A stretch of DNA of 50,449 nt from Westiellopsis prolifica IICB1 (GCF_004323185.1 NZ_NAPS01000001.1:2590993-2641441), one strand, 5' to 3'. Positions 9,047 through 17,320 are shown, counted from the stretch's first letter. Translations and numbers: made by a program. Notes: generated by a model not told the origin, from the sequence alone.

Positions 9047-9891
9047 TGCAGCAGACTATGAGTATAAGCACTACTGATTTTAACTATCTGCGTCAATTAG
9101 TTTATCGTCATTCCGCAGTTGTGTTGGATGCTGATAAAAGCTACTTGGCAGAATTACATTTACAGCCAATTGCTGAATCAGCAGGATTTGCTGCGATCGC
9201 TAATTTGGTAAGTTACCTGCGAAGTCAACCGTTTAGCAGTTTGCACATTCAGACTGTTGAGGCGCTAGTCACCAACGAAACCTCATTTTTTCGTGATGGC
9301 TATCCCTTTGAAGCACTCAAACAATTTGTGTTACCAGAGTTGATCAAAAAACGAGCTATTGAGCGATCGCTAAATATTTGGTGTGCTGCTTGCTCTCATG
9401 GACAGGAACCCTACAGTATTGCTATGCTGCTGCACGCCTATTTCCCCATGCTTGCCAATTGGTCTGTAAGGCTGATTGCTAGCGATTTTTCCAGCAAGGT
9501 GTTAGCGCGGGCGCGTCAAGGACGTTATAACCAACTGGAAATTAAGCGTGGGTTGCCTAAAACTTTCTGTGAACAGTACTTTCAAAAGCTAGATAGTGAG
9601 TGGCAAATTCAGGAAGAAATTCGCCAAATGGTTGAGTTTCGTCAGATCAATATTGTCCAACCTTGGTCATCCCTGCCCAAAATCGATGTTATTTTTTTAC
9701 GCAATGTTTTAATCTACTTTGATATATCAACCAAAAAATCCTTACTGAAAAAAGTTAAGCAGCTATTAAGGCCAGATGGTTACTTGTTTCTTGGTAGTGG
9801 CGAAACAACTATCAACCTGGATCAATCATTTGAGCGAGTTCAATTAGATAAAGGTATGTGCTATCGATTACATAATCCTGAAATTGGGTAG
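9046..9891 (+). CDS. cheR: CheR chemoreceptor methyltransferase
   Basis: A 281-residue SAM-dependent methyltransferase that methylates receptor glutamates. The N-terminal helical domain has the motif VTNETSFFRD (about 83-92). The SAM-binding motif is WCAACSHGQEPYSIA (about 121-135), with Ser-His-Gly where many relatives have Ser-Thr-Gly. The later motif IDVIFLRNVLIYFD lies at about 213-226. No TPR or other C-terminal partner domain is attached. The ATG at 9046 overlaps the cheB stop; a second ATG five codons in (9058) is also possible. It ends the plus-strand che series. Confidence 0.95.
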   Translation: MQQTMSISTTDFNYLRQLVYRHSAVVLDADKSYLAELHLQPIAESAGFAAIANLVSYLRSQPFSSLHIQTVEALVTNETSFFRDGYPFEALKQFVLPELIKKRAIERSLNIWCAACSHGQEPYSIAMLLHAYFPMLANWSVRLIASDFSSKVLARARQGRYNQLEIKRGLPKTFCEQYFQKLDSEWQIQEEIRQMVEFRQINIVQPWSSLPKIDVIFLRNVLIYFDISTKKSLLKKVKQLLRPDGYLFLGSGETTINLDQSFERVQLDKGMCYRLHNPEIG

Positions 9892-9922
9892 AGGGGATCG
9901 GGACAAACAAGTTAAAAGTCAG

Positions 9923-9951
9923 CAGAGACGCCATGTTCCTCGCGTTTGTAC
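9923..9951. repeat. Hairpin repeat, degenerate GTACAGACGCG family copy
   Basis: AGAGACG and CGCGTTTGTAC flank CCATGTTCCT. The arms carry mismatches relative to the other copies. It lies just after cheR. Confidence 0.6.
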
Positions 9952-10030
9952 AAAGTCAAACATTTCTTAATATTTCTTAGTTAAAATTGTATAAAAGTAC
10001 ATTTATAGCGAAGAAAAGGAGCGGTGAGTG

Positions 10031-10693
10031 ATGGAAAGCACCGATTTTAATAGGGTTCTGCGGCGCATAGCCACGATATTATCTGTCGTCATTATTACCC
10101 TATCTTTGGTTGCAGCTTCTACTGGCATTTTGTTGTCTATTTACTACGAACCAGCAGCAGGTAGGGCTTATCAGTCGTTAAAACTAATAACAGATCAGGT
10201 ACAATATGGTTGGTTATTCCGTAAAGCCCACAATATTGCTGGTAATGGAGTAATTGCGATCGCACTGGTGCAAATTGTCGTGTTATTTTTGGGTAGACAA
10301 TTTCGCAAGAGTTGGCTATCAGCCTGGATTAGTGCGATCTTCTTCACCCTAACAGCAATTGGATTAAGTTGGACAGCAATGATTTTAAGCTGGGATCAAG
10401 AAGGATTCTGGCGTTTTAGCATTGAATTGGGAACCATTGAAGCGATTCCTTTGATTGGTTCGCAGTTACGTGAAATCCTGACTGGTGGCGCAATTAGTAC
10501 GCTCACTATCCAAAGACTCTACACCATCCACAGCTATATTCTTTCCATTGCTGCCATTATCATTTCTGTGGTGCATTTATTGAGCGTATTGTGGCAAGAA
10601 AAACAAATGAAAGCTCAACTTGCAAACTCTCAAGGTCACAACTTACCATCGAGTAATGTTCAAGGTGCGGGAGCATCACTAGCAGAAAGTTGA
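10031..10693 (+). CDS. Cytochrome b6-like membrane protein lacking one haem ligand
   Basis: A 220-residue protein with four predicted membrane helices, similar in layout to the cytochrome b6 N-terminal domain: STGILLSIYYEP, then YGWLFRKAH, SWDQEGFW and IPLIGSQLREI. In cytochrome b6, four His bind two haems. Here H67, H167 and H182 are present, but the fourth position (14 residues after H67) is Q81. The haem bound by the first and third His could form; the other is lost or altered. The Cys that carries haem c in b6 is also absent. An AAGGAG at 10016-10021 serves ATG 10031; a GTG at 10028 is the alternative. A TATAAA-like -10 lies near 9989. No petD or Rieske gene is adjacent, so it is not a standard b6f subunit. 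Its 3' end overlaps the convergent antiporter gene by 34 bases. Confidence 0.85.
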   Translation: MESTDFNRVLRRIATILSVVIITLSLVAASTGILLSIYYEPAAGRAYQSLKLITDQVQYGWLFRKAHNIAGNGVIAIALVQIVVLFLGRQFRKSWLSAWISAIFFTLTAIGLSWTAMILSWDQEGFWRFSIELGTIEAIPLIGSQLREILTGGAISTLTIQRLYTIHSYILSIAAIIISVVHLLSVLWQEKQMKAQLANSQGHNLPSSNVQGAGASLAES

Positions 10694-12588
10694 GATTGAG
10701 ATAATTTAGTGATTGGAATTTCTTCGACTTCTGGTAGTTTTTCTAGAGAGAGGCGATTCGCATCTCTACCACCCGAAAGACGTTTCAAAAGATTCGGTCT
10801 GGGATCATGCAAAAGGTAGATAATGCGATCGCCACTTTGCCAAGCTTCACCCGCAGGCATGATTTGCAATTTCTCATCCCGTTCTAAAAATAATGGTACT
10901 AACTCCCCAGTCCGGATTAATGCTTGTAATTGAACCTTTTGCAATGAAAAACCCGGTTCTTTAAGTGTTGTCATCCCTAACTTGACTTGCCCATCTTTGA
11001 GATATTGATTCCAGGTTTTAATTTGAAAGTCTGCTATAAAAGCCTGGTTCACTTTAGTATTATTTTTACCATTATTAGCTTGGGGATCGCGGGGGAAAAT
11101 TGCTAAGACGCGGGGTGGGTTAAACTCTTCTGCGGCTCGTTGTGCTAACACAAAATTCACCTCACCATTTTTGGTCATTGCCAAAAAAGTCCCCATCGAA
11201 GCCAATCCTGCTTCTTCTAAAACATTAACATCCAAAGCACTACTGGTTAATACTCGCAGGTTTTCAGCTTGGGCTTGTTGACTTGCTTCAGGATCAGTGT
11301 CAATCATGACAACCGCTTCTCCTCTTTCTTGTAGCAGGCGACCAATAAAAATACTCAAAGGATTGCAACCAACAATTACCGCTCCTGTCGCTTCTTTGGA
11401 CGTAATTTCCAACCATCTAGCAATCCAGCCAGCAGTTAGCCCCTGACAGAAAACTGTCATGATAATTGTTAAGAAGACAAGGGCTTTAATAGAATCACCA
11501 CCGTTAATACCGTGTCTGGTCAGTAAAATCGCAAACAAAGAAGCTACAGAAGCAGAAACAATCCCTCTAGGTGCAACCCAGCTCAGAAATAGTTTTTGTT
11601 GCCAGTTCAAGTCACTGTTCCAGGTACAACATAGGATGTTGATCGGACGGACAACAAACATCAACGCCAAAACAGTAAATAAACTGCCCCAACCTAGTGC
11701 AAACAAACTGTCAATAGATAAATCAGCAGCCAGTAAGATGAACAAGACTGAAACGCAGAAAATCGTCAACTGACCTTTGAAGTGTCGCAGAAGCCGTTCT
11801 TCTGGCACCGAAGCGGTTCCAAACACCACACCAGCCACTACAGTCGCCATCAATCCTGATTCACTGCGGAGCATTTGGGCTAATACAAATAAGCCCCAGG
11901 AACCAGCCAAGACTACTAGGTTTTTGACCTCAAAGGAAAGAAAATTAGCATATTTGCAAATTAACGCCATCAGCCACCCGCCTACGGCACCAATTATGCC
12001 ACCAATACCTAGTCGCATGAGCAAGCTGCTGATTGCCCCAAAGGCGTCGGCGTTATCATTTAAGATCGTGTTCAGCACTACTACGGCTAGAATGGCTCCA
12101 ACAGGGTCAATTAAAACTCCTTCACCCTCTAGCAATGTGGCTACTGGTCGTTCCACATTAATTTGCTTAAGTAAAGGACTGATTACCGTCGGTCCTGTGA
12201 CAACTACTAGAGAGGCGAACAGAAAAGCAATAGCCCAAGGAAATTCACCCAGCCAGTGAGCCGCCATCGTCCCACCAACTAACGTGATTAAAGTTCCCAA
12301 GGTTACGAGTAATTGCAAACTTGTAGAAACTTTGTTTAACTCTCGCAGTTCTAGATTAAGTCCACCTTCAAACAAAATTATTGCCGTTCCCAAAGCGACA
12401 ATAACCTCTAACCCAGTGCCTAACAAATGGGGATGCAGTAACCCAAAGCCGTCAGAGCCAAGCAGAATACCAAACAGTAATAAAAATACGATACTGGGTA
12501 CTCGGAGGTACGCAGCTATTACTTGAGCGCTGATGCCCGCAACGACGGCTATAACCATCTGCAAGGTGATTTCAAAAGATGCTTCCAT
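10660..12588 (-). CDS. Na+/H+ antiporter (CPA1 type) with TrkA-N domain
   Basis: A 642-residue transporter expected to exchange Na+ or K+ for protons at a membrane. About twelve hydrophobic segments fill residues 1-390, including the family region TVISPLLKQINVERPVATLLEGEGVLIDPVGAI with conserved acidic residues. A Rossmann TrkA-N domain follows at about 398-510 (AVIVGCNPLSIFIGRLL, with MIDTDPEA as the second nucleotide contact), then an RCK-C-like tail to about 610. The cytosolic part suggests control by NAD(H) or another nucleotide. I do not assign an Nha number. Its 3' end overlaps the cytochrome b-like gene by 34 bases, so both transcripts are antisense there. Confidence 0.9.
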   Translation of the reverse strand: MEASFEITLQMVIAVVAGISAQVIAAYLRVPSIVFLLLFGILLGSDGFGLLHPHLLGTGLEVIVALGTAIILFEGGLNLELRELNKVSTSLQLLVTLGTLITLVGGTMAAHWLGEFPWAIAFLFASLVVVTGPTVISPLLKQINVERPVATLLEGEGVLIDPVGAILAVVVLNTILNDNADAFGAISSLLMRLGIGGIIGAVGGWLMALICKYANFLSFEVKNLVVLAGSWGLFVLAQMLRSESGLMATVVAGVVFGTASVPEERLLRHFKGQLTIFCVSVLFILLAADLSIDSLFALGWGSLFTVLALMFVVRPINILCCTWNSDLNWQQKLFLSWVAPRGIVSASVASLFAILLTRHGINGGDSIKALVFLTIIMTVFCQGLTAGWIARWLEITSKEATGAVIVGCNPLSIFIGRLLQERGEAVVMIDTDPEASQQAQAENLRVLTSSALDVNVLEEAGLASMGTFLAMTKNGEVNFVLAQRAAEEFNPPRVLAIFPRDPQANNGKNNTKVNQAFIADFQIKTWNQYLKDGQVKLGMTTLKEPGFSLQKVQLQALIRTGELVPLFLERDEKLQIMPAGEAWQSGDRIIYLLHDPRPNLLKRLSGGRDANRLSLEKLPEVEEIPITKLSQSQLSASDAPAP

Positions 12589-12902
12589 GTTGTAGATTTT
12601 GAGCTATGTTTTTCAAAATCTCTTGTAAAGAATTGTAAAGATTTAACTGACTAGGTGCAACATCACAACTTAATTTTTTTTGGTTCAGTAGAAAAACATT
12701 TTCCACTTAGTTGCTTATAATACAGCAGTTTTGGTGATTGGTAAAATCAAGACGATGCTAATCCTTGCTTTATCAGCTTTTGAGTGTCATGTTTACCTCC
12801 TAAAGTGCATTTTTTAACCATTGGCTATGAATCACTTTTGCTTCCACTAAGTTTAACCTGCTGCTATTTAAAATTTTGCTATCAAATTATTCGTTTGACC
12901 TG

Positions 12903-12931
12903 TTGACATTAAAAGTAAAAGCCGCTAAATT
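12903..12931 (+). promoter_or_regulatory. Candidate promoter of tRNA-Glu
   Basis: TTGACA at 12903-12908 and TAAATT at 12926-12931 are separated by 17 bases, which places initiation about 12 bases before the tRNA. The rest of the gap from 12589 to 12902 shows no gene. Confidence 0.55.
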
Positions 12932-12949
12932 TATAAAAGTGTGAACCGC

Positions 12950-13022
12950 GCCCCCATCGTCTAGAGGCCTAGGACACCTCCCTTTCACGGAGGTAACGGG
13001 GATTCGAATTCCCCTGGGGGTA
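12950..13022 (+). tRNA. tRNA-Glu (anticodon UUC)
   Basis: A 73-base cloverleaf. The acceptor arm GCCCCCA pairs with TGGGGGT (one G:U). The anticodon stem CCTCC/GGAGG closes the loop CTTTCAC, whose anticodon TTC is at 12984-12986. The T arm is CGGGGATTCGAATTCCCC. The discriminator is A and no CCA is encoded. In cyanobacteria tRNA-Glu also supplies the glutamate for tetrapyrrole synthesis, and chlP and cobL further along belong to or near that pathway. There is no sign of co-regulation. Confidence 0.97.
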
Positions 13023-13040
13023 TCCTTAGATATATAGAAA

Positions 13041-13091
13041 AATTAAGCCCTGTTAGAATTTGTAAATCTCTAGCAGGGCTTAATTTTTTCG
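13041..13091 (+). terminator. Intrinsic terminator after tRNA-Glu
   Basis: A 17-base arm starting AATTAAGCCCTG (13041) pairs with one ending CAGGGCTTAATT (13085), with one G:U pair. A run of T follows. Confidence 0.85.
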
Positions 13092-13124
13092 TTAAGAGAC
13101 TTCCCACACTCCCTTGTCTTAAGT

Positions 13125-13697
13125 TTATTTTTTGGAGTTCTCTAAACGCTGATAAATGGCCAGTAAATTGAGTTGTAGGTCTTTGGCAAGGCGATGTTCA
13201 ATGATTCCCACTGGCATAGTCAGTTTAGGCCAAACTTTGACTGTGTAGGAAAGATTAGTTCCTATTTGTTGACCCAGGGAACACGGTTCTAAGCACCAGC
13301 TACCAGAGAAATCTTTAAAATCACCCTCTATCATTTGGAAAGTGATTTTTTTGGGAAAGCGTTCCTCAAGATCGAGAACCACACGTGCAGAAAAATTCAT
13401 GCGTAAAAAGCGCTGAGAACCTATTTGTTCTAAGCGAATACCCCCGTTGGGGTGTTCCAGCAAACGACTTTGAGCTAAGTTTGGGATAAATTCGGCTAAG
13501 GCTTCATAGTTGGTGAGTACTTCCCAAACTTGTGTCACTGGTTGGGGAATTTGAATTTTAGCGGTAATTTGTCGCTGTCGGTCAGTGATCTTCTCGATTT
13601 GAATAGCCACAGCTTGCAAATCATTCGCTTCTAGGGTGGTTTCGTCTTCAATGGCGATGAAGTCGAGTTCTTCTGGTGTGTATTTTTCTTCAGTCAC
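13125..13697 (-). CDS. SRPBCC (START-like) family protein
   Basis: A 190-residue soluble protein. After an acidic N-terminus of about 40 residues, a single START-like fold covers about 40-185 (AKIQIPQPVTQVWEVLTNYE ... FIPNLAQSRLLEHPNGGIRLEQIG), the polyketide cyclase/dehydrase group that binds hydrophobic ligands. The ligand is unknown. It starts with GTG at 13697 and overlaps the preceding kinase gene by 8 bases, so the two are co-transcribed and probably translationally coupled. A functional link with that sensor is an inference from this overlap. Confidence 0.88.
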   Translation of the reverse strand: MTEEKYTPEELDFIAIEDETTLEANDLQAVAIQIEKITDRQRQITAKIQIPQPVTQVWEVLTNYEALAEFIPNLAQSRLLEHPNGGIRLEQIGSQRFLRMNFSARVVLDLEERFPKKITFQMIEGDFKDFSGSWCLEPCSLGQQIGTNLSYTVKVWPKLTMPVGIIEHRLAKDLQLNLLAIYQRLENSKK

Positions 13698-15750
13698 TTT
13701 CGGAGTAGGTTTGATCTTGGTCAGAAAATTGGGGCAGATTTAAAAGAAAACAGATTTTGCTGAGATCTGTATTTTCAATCGGAGTACTCTCCACAGCGAT
13801 TTCCCCACTCAAATGCTGCACTAAGGATTTTACCAGAGCAAGTCCTAAGCCAGTGCCAGGAGTCCATCTTCCTCTACCGCGACGGAATGCATCAAATATA
13901 TAGATGGCTTCTGCTTCTGAGATGCTATGTCCGACGTTGGTTATTTTAATAATAACCCGATCAACTTGTTGAATAAGTTGGTGTGTGGCTTCTAGCTGGA
14001 TGATAGTATCTGTTTCTGAGAATTTAATAGCGTTAGTTAAGAGTTCTTGCAAAATGCGATCAAAACTTTCTATTTCAGTTTGTAGTTCTAGGGATGGTTC
14101 CGGTAACTCATAAGAAATAGTTAATCTTTTTTCTAGGAGTTTTTTCTCAAAAGATGCTGATATTTCTTGGATTCTGCTATTTAAGTCTAGGGTGGCAAAT
14201 TGTGGGGGTTCTTGATGAGTGTCTAGTTTTTGGAGTGTCAATAGGTCATTGATTAAATTTATTTCTTTGGTACACTCTTCCTCTAGTATATCTAGATACC
14301 TGGTTTGCTGTTCGGGGGATCTTCCTGGTTGACGCAGCATCCGTAAAGCCATACGCATATTTGTTAAAGGATAGCGTAGGCGATCGCTCATGTTACTTAA
14401 AAACTCATCTTTAAGTTGGTTAAGTTCTCGCAATTGCTCAACATATTGCTTTGTTCTTTCATAGAGTTTTGCTTGAACGTCTAAACTGCGCTTTAACTGG
14501 GATGTACGTTCATCTACTAAGGTTTGTACTTGCCGTAGTGTTTGTGTTTGAATGATGGCATTGCTCAGTTGAGCGCAGACCATTTCTACCATGTTGATTT
14601 GCGCTGTTTCCCAGTAACGCGGTTGGGTTTGCTGTAATGCCAAAAATCCTAAAACTTTGCCTTGATTCTCCAAGCGCATTAACAGCATTGCAGGTAGTTT
14701 TTCTAAAATAAAAGCTTTGGCGATTGTGGAGGTATCTTTGCGCCGATCTCCTGTATCATTAATAATTACAGGCTTACCAGATTCTGTTGTAAAAGCACGC
14801 CGACTAATACCACAATCTAAAAGCCAGTAGGAATAGTCTTGGTTGTCTTGTTTATCAAGATAAATATCTTCTGGTTGTCTAGACCATTGACCAATAACTG
14901 TGGCTTTTGCTTGCGGAATTTGTTTTTTACGTAGATTTTTAAATAGGGGATCAGTATATTTAAGTAATATTATTAAACCCCGGTCGGCTTCTAGAGCTTC
15001 GGCAGTAGAAGCGATCGCAACCTGAAGCATCTGATTAATCTCCAAGTTGCTACGGCCGAGTATTGTTAATTGCTTGATCAGGTTTTGATGCTTGCCACAA
15101 GTTTTGATATATTGCTGTTGTGAGGCGATTAACTGTGCTTGTGCCACATGTTCTAGAGCGATCGCGCAGACTGACTCTACTGATCGCAGCAAAGATTTTT
15201 CTGAATCACTCCAATCATATACCTGGGACTTAATTAAGTTAATGACGCCGTTCTTTTTGTCTGCGAAACGGGTAGTAATTGCCAGAACCGATTTGATTGG
15301 TATTGGCAATTGTTGACATCCTATTTTCAAACTATTTTGAATTGTAGCAATGTCTTCTATAGTTGGTTCAGCAGCACATTGGACTACTGGTAAATCCAAC
15401 TGGTCTAATGAGAATATCTCATCTGGGGACGAATTTAAATACTCTTGGGGACACCAATTGGCAATCAATTCTTCGCTACCAGTCACCTCTTTGTGTGCAG
15501 TCACTAAGCAGCAGCAATCTACTTTGAATGTCACTCCTAGCAATTGGGCAATGCCTTGCAGCATCATTGCTGATGTTGAGCGATTGGCAATGATATAGTT
15601 TATCTTTTGTCCTAATTGGAGGGCTACCTCTTCCTCTTGCTGCATCAGATTGACCGGGTAGTGTGTGAGTCTATCTATTTCATCTGGGCGTTGTGCTAAC
15701 GAAGACAAACGCTTTCTTATTTTTGGTACGCTTTTGGATATTGAACCCAT
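13690..15750 (-). CDS. GAF-domain sensor kinase homologue with Asp in place of the H-box His
   Basis: About 686 residues from ATG 15750. Two GAF-like regions lie at about 40-205 and 235-400, the second with PAMLLMRLENQGKVLGFLALQQ. A coiled coil follows at about 405-450. The HisKA-like helix reads FLSNMSDRLRYPLTNM, with Asp456 where the phosphorylated His should be, and Arg and Tyr replacing the usual Glu and Thr. The ATPase domain keeps an N-box (LQELLTNAIKFS) and GTGLGLALV, but the first G-box reads ITNVGHSI without the usual Asp. It may therefore be a pseudokinase or a scaffold. A TTG at 15765 would add five residues, but the GGAGG at 15766-15770 abuts it. It overlaps the downstream SRPBCC gene. 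Confidence 0.88.
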   Translation of the reverse strand: MGSISKSVPKIRKRLSSLAQRPDEIDRLTHYPVNLMQQEEEVALQLGQKINYIIANRSTSAMMLQGIAQLLGVTFKVDCCCLVTAHKEVTGSEELIANWCPQEYLNSSPDEIFSLDQLDLPVVQCAAEPTIEDIATIQNSLKIGCQQLPIPIKSVLAITTRFADKKNGVINLIKSQVYDWSDSEKSLLRSVESVCAIALEHVAQAQLIASQQQYIKTCGKHQNLIKQLTILGRSNLEINQMLQVAIASTAEALEADRGLIILLKYTDPLFKNLRKKQIPQAKATVIGQWSRQPEDIYLDKQDNQDYSYWLLDCGISRRAFTTESGKPVIINDTGDRRKDTSTIAKAFILEKLPAMLLMRLENQGKVLGFLALQQTQPRYWETAQINMVEMVCAQLSNAIIQTQTLRQVQTLVDERTSQLKRSLDVQAKLYERTKQYVEQLRELNQLKDEFLSNMSDRLRYPLTNMRMALRMLRQPGRSPEQQTRYLDILEEECTKEINLINDLLTLQKLDTHQEPPQFATLDLNSRIQEISASFEKKLLEKRLTISYELPEPSLELQTEIESFDRILQELLTNAIKFSETDTIIQLEATHQLIQQVDRVIIKITNVGHSISEAEAIYIFDAFRRGRGRWTPGTGLGLALVKSLVQHLSGEIAVESTPIENTDLSKICFLLNLPQFSDQDQTYSESD

Positions 15751-16583
15751 TTTCTTTGTACCCAACCTCCTACCATATTCTTGATTTTTTTGTAAGGCTG
15801 CACCCTGCGATTGAATGGTTTATCTTGTCTTTTAAACTTTCTTTCACCTGTTATAGCCCTTTTGTATTAGAGATGGTGAAATCTCTTTGATACAAAAACT
15901 TTGAGTAATAAAACACATAAAAATTAGTTTCGTCGTACAAACAAAGATAATTACAACTTCTTACACATCTGTTTTGTTACTAATATTCACTTAGGTTATC
16001 TTGTCTTTAACTATACATAAACCGTATTTGCTCTAGATTTACAGCAAAGATTTCGTAATTTGTTCCCGCATTAATACTGAAAAATAATCAGAATAATGTA
16101 ATATTTATTTTATATTTTGTCCGTTGACAGCTTACTTATCACCAGGTCAAACACCAGTAAAGGTAATTAACGTAAGGGTTTAGCAGACTTTTTGCTCACT
16201 AAACAAGTTCAGTAAAAAATGTGTACTGAAACTAGTTGCTTTGCTCCTTATTCTTTAGAATCACTTAATCTTTGTGCTGATGTTTTATATCTGTCAAGTG
16301 TAGTCACACCCCCTGTGCTAGAAAATACTCATTTTCTAAATAGTTTCGACATATCTTAAAATCTGTTTTTATATTTATGTATGGTATTGAATTGATTAAG
16401 TAGTTAGAATAGGGGTTTTTTAGTTAAATATTATACTTACCTATTTATTTGTTATGTATTGAAAATAGGAATAGGGAATAAACATTGGGAATGAACAAGT
16501 CTTAGCTAATAGTGAATACAGCTTAGTTTTGCTTGAACAACTTCAACAACATTAACTAAGCTGCATTCAGTTGAATCCAAAAT
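15751..16583. other. Long intergenic region without a recognisable gene
   Basis: About 830 AT-rich bases. Apart from the ribosome site of the gene on its left, I see no open frame with family signal, no tRNA and no clear repeat. A TTGACA occurs near 16121, but no plus-strand gene follows until 17321. Confidence 0.5.
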
Positions 16584-16919
16584 TTAACCGGCTAAACTTT
16601 CGACACTTAGAGGAACCATATCGCCCGTCCTCGTCAGTCCTAACAGCATCGGTTGTTGTGGCTGAATTAATTGACCCGTAAGTACACAACGTTCTTCTTG
16701 TTGGGCTGTAGCAGCTATACTGGCTCGAATGTCAGATCTCGAAAATCGAGGTTTCCACTCTCCTGATTTTTGCTGAACATAATTCCAAAGAATATCGCGG
16801 ATGAGAGCTTGATATCCTTGATTGCCTGCTAGATCTTTAAGCTTATCTTTTAATTCGCGCTCAAGACGGATGCTGGTGACTTCCATATCGGTGGTGGGGG
16901 TGCGGGTAATCGTATGCAT
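16584..16919 (-). CDS. Ribbon-helix-helix (CopG-like) protein
   Basis: A 111-residue protein. Residues about 12-50 (MEVTSIRLERELKDKLKDLA ... IRDILWNYVQQ) match the strand-helix-helix pattern of small DNA-binding dimers. The remaining 60 residues are an uncharacterised tail containing VLTGQLIQPQQPMLLGLTRTGDMVPLS. An AGGAG eight bases before ATG 16919 supports this start; the internal Met at residue 12 is less likely. It is divergent from the HNH gene, and its promoter shares a hairpin-rich region. Autoregulation there is possible but not shown. Confidence 0.8.
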   Translation of the reverse strand: MHTITRTPTTDMEVTSIRLERELKDKLKDLAGNQGYQALIRDILWNYVQQKSGEWKPRFSRSDIRASIAATAQQEERCVLTGQLIQPQQPMLLGLTRTGDMVPLSVESLAG

Positions 16920-17035
16920 CAGTTTTTCTCCTAAAACTATAGACAGGATAGTAATACAAGTGTAGTATGTTTAAAGGAATGTTCAACAGGTGAAATTTTC
17001 TGTGATATCTATTTACCCCATCTCTACTTCTGTAT

Positions 17036-17126
17036 GTGCCAACCACTCCCAAACTAGTTGGGAATCGGCACCTATGGGAGTGGAGTATTTATTTATGGGG
17101 TTAATTTGCCTGAAGCTGGGCAAATT
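17036..17126. other. Overlapping inverted repeats between the RHH and HNH genes
   Basis: GTGCC (17036-17040) pairs with GGCAC (17067-17071) around TCCCAA/TTGGGA. CCACTCCCA (17043-17051) can instead pair with TGGGAGTGG (17075-17083). A further hairpin AATTTGCC/GGCAAATT lies at 17103-17126. These could be operators for the adjacent ribbon-helix-helix protein, or RNA hairpins. Nothing here decides between them. Confidence 0.55.
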
Positions 17127-17197
17127 TACAGAGGATAATCATGATTCTAAATATGCCAGGATTGGTGTAGTTATTCGAGCACCACAACTAAAACACA

Positions 17198-17304
17198 AAA
17201 GCGGGAGGTACAGACACTCAGATGCTGTACCGATATAAGAATCAAAGACTTTTAAGGTCAATTCTCAACCCCCGCTTTCACAAAGAAATAAGCGGGGGTT
17301 TTTT
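17198..17304 (+). promoter_or_regulatory. Candidate structured leader with terminator/antiterminator before the HNH gene
   Basis: A possible three-way junction. The closing stem P1 is AAAGCGGG (17198-17205) with CCCGCTTT (17271-17278). P2 is GGTACAG/CTGTACC (17207-17213, 17225-17231). P3 is AGAAT/ATTCT (17238-17242, 17261-17265), enclosing GACTT/AGGTC. The 3' strand of P1 is also the 5' arm of an 11-bp terminator, AACCCCCGCTT (17267-17277) with AAGCGGGGGTT (17290-17300), followed by a run of six T ending at 17304. The ribosome site starts at 17309. The two folds exclude each other, as in a transcription-control riboswitch or attenuator. I know of no named riboswitch class that fits, and no promoter is certain. 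Confidence 0.55.
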
Positions 17305-17320
17305 AATGAGGAGTCAAACC

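Noticed and set aside
16990-17238. 82-codon ORF between the RHH and HNH genes
   Set aside because: No ribosome site or family signal, and it overlaps several strong hairpins that better explain the sequence.
17306-17320. ATG 17306 as the HNH start
   Set aside because: It lies on the end of the terminator's T-run without a ribosome site, whereas GTG 17321 has AGGAG with seven-base spacing.
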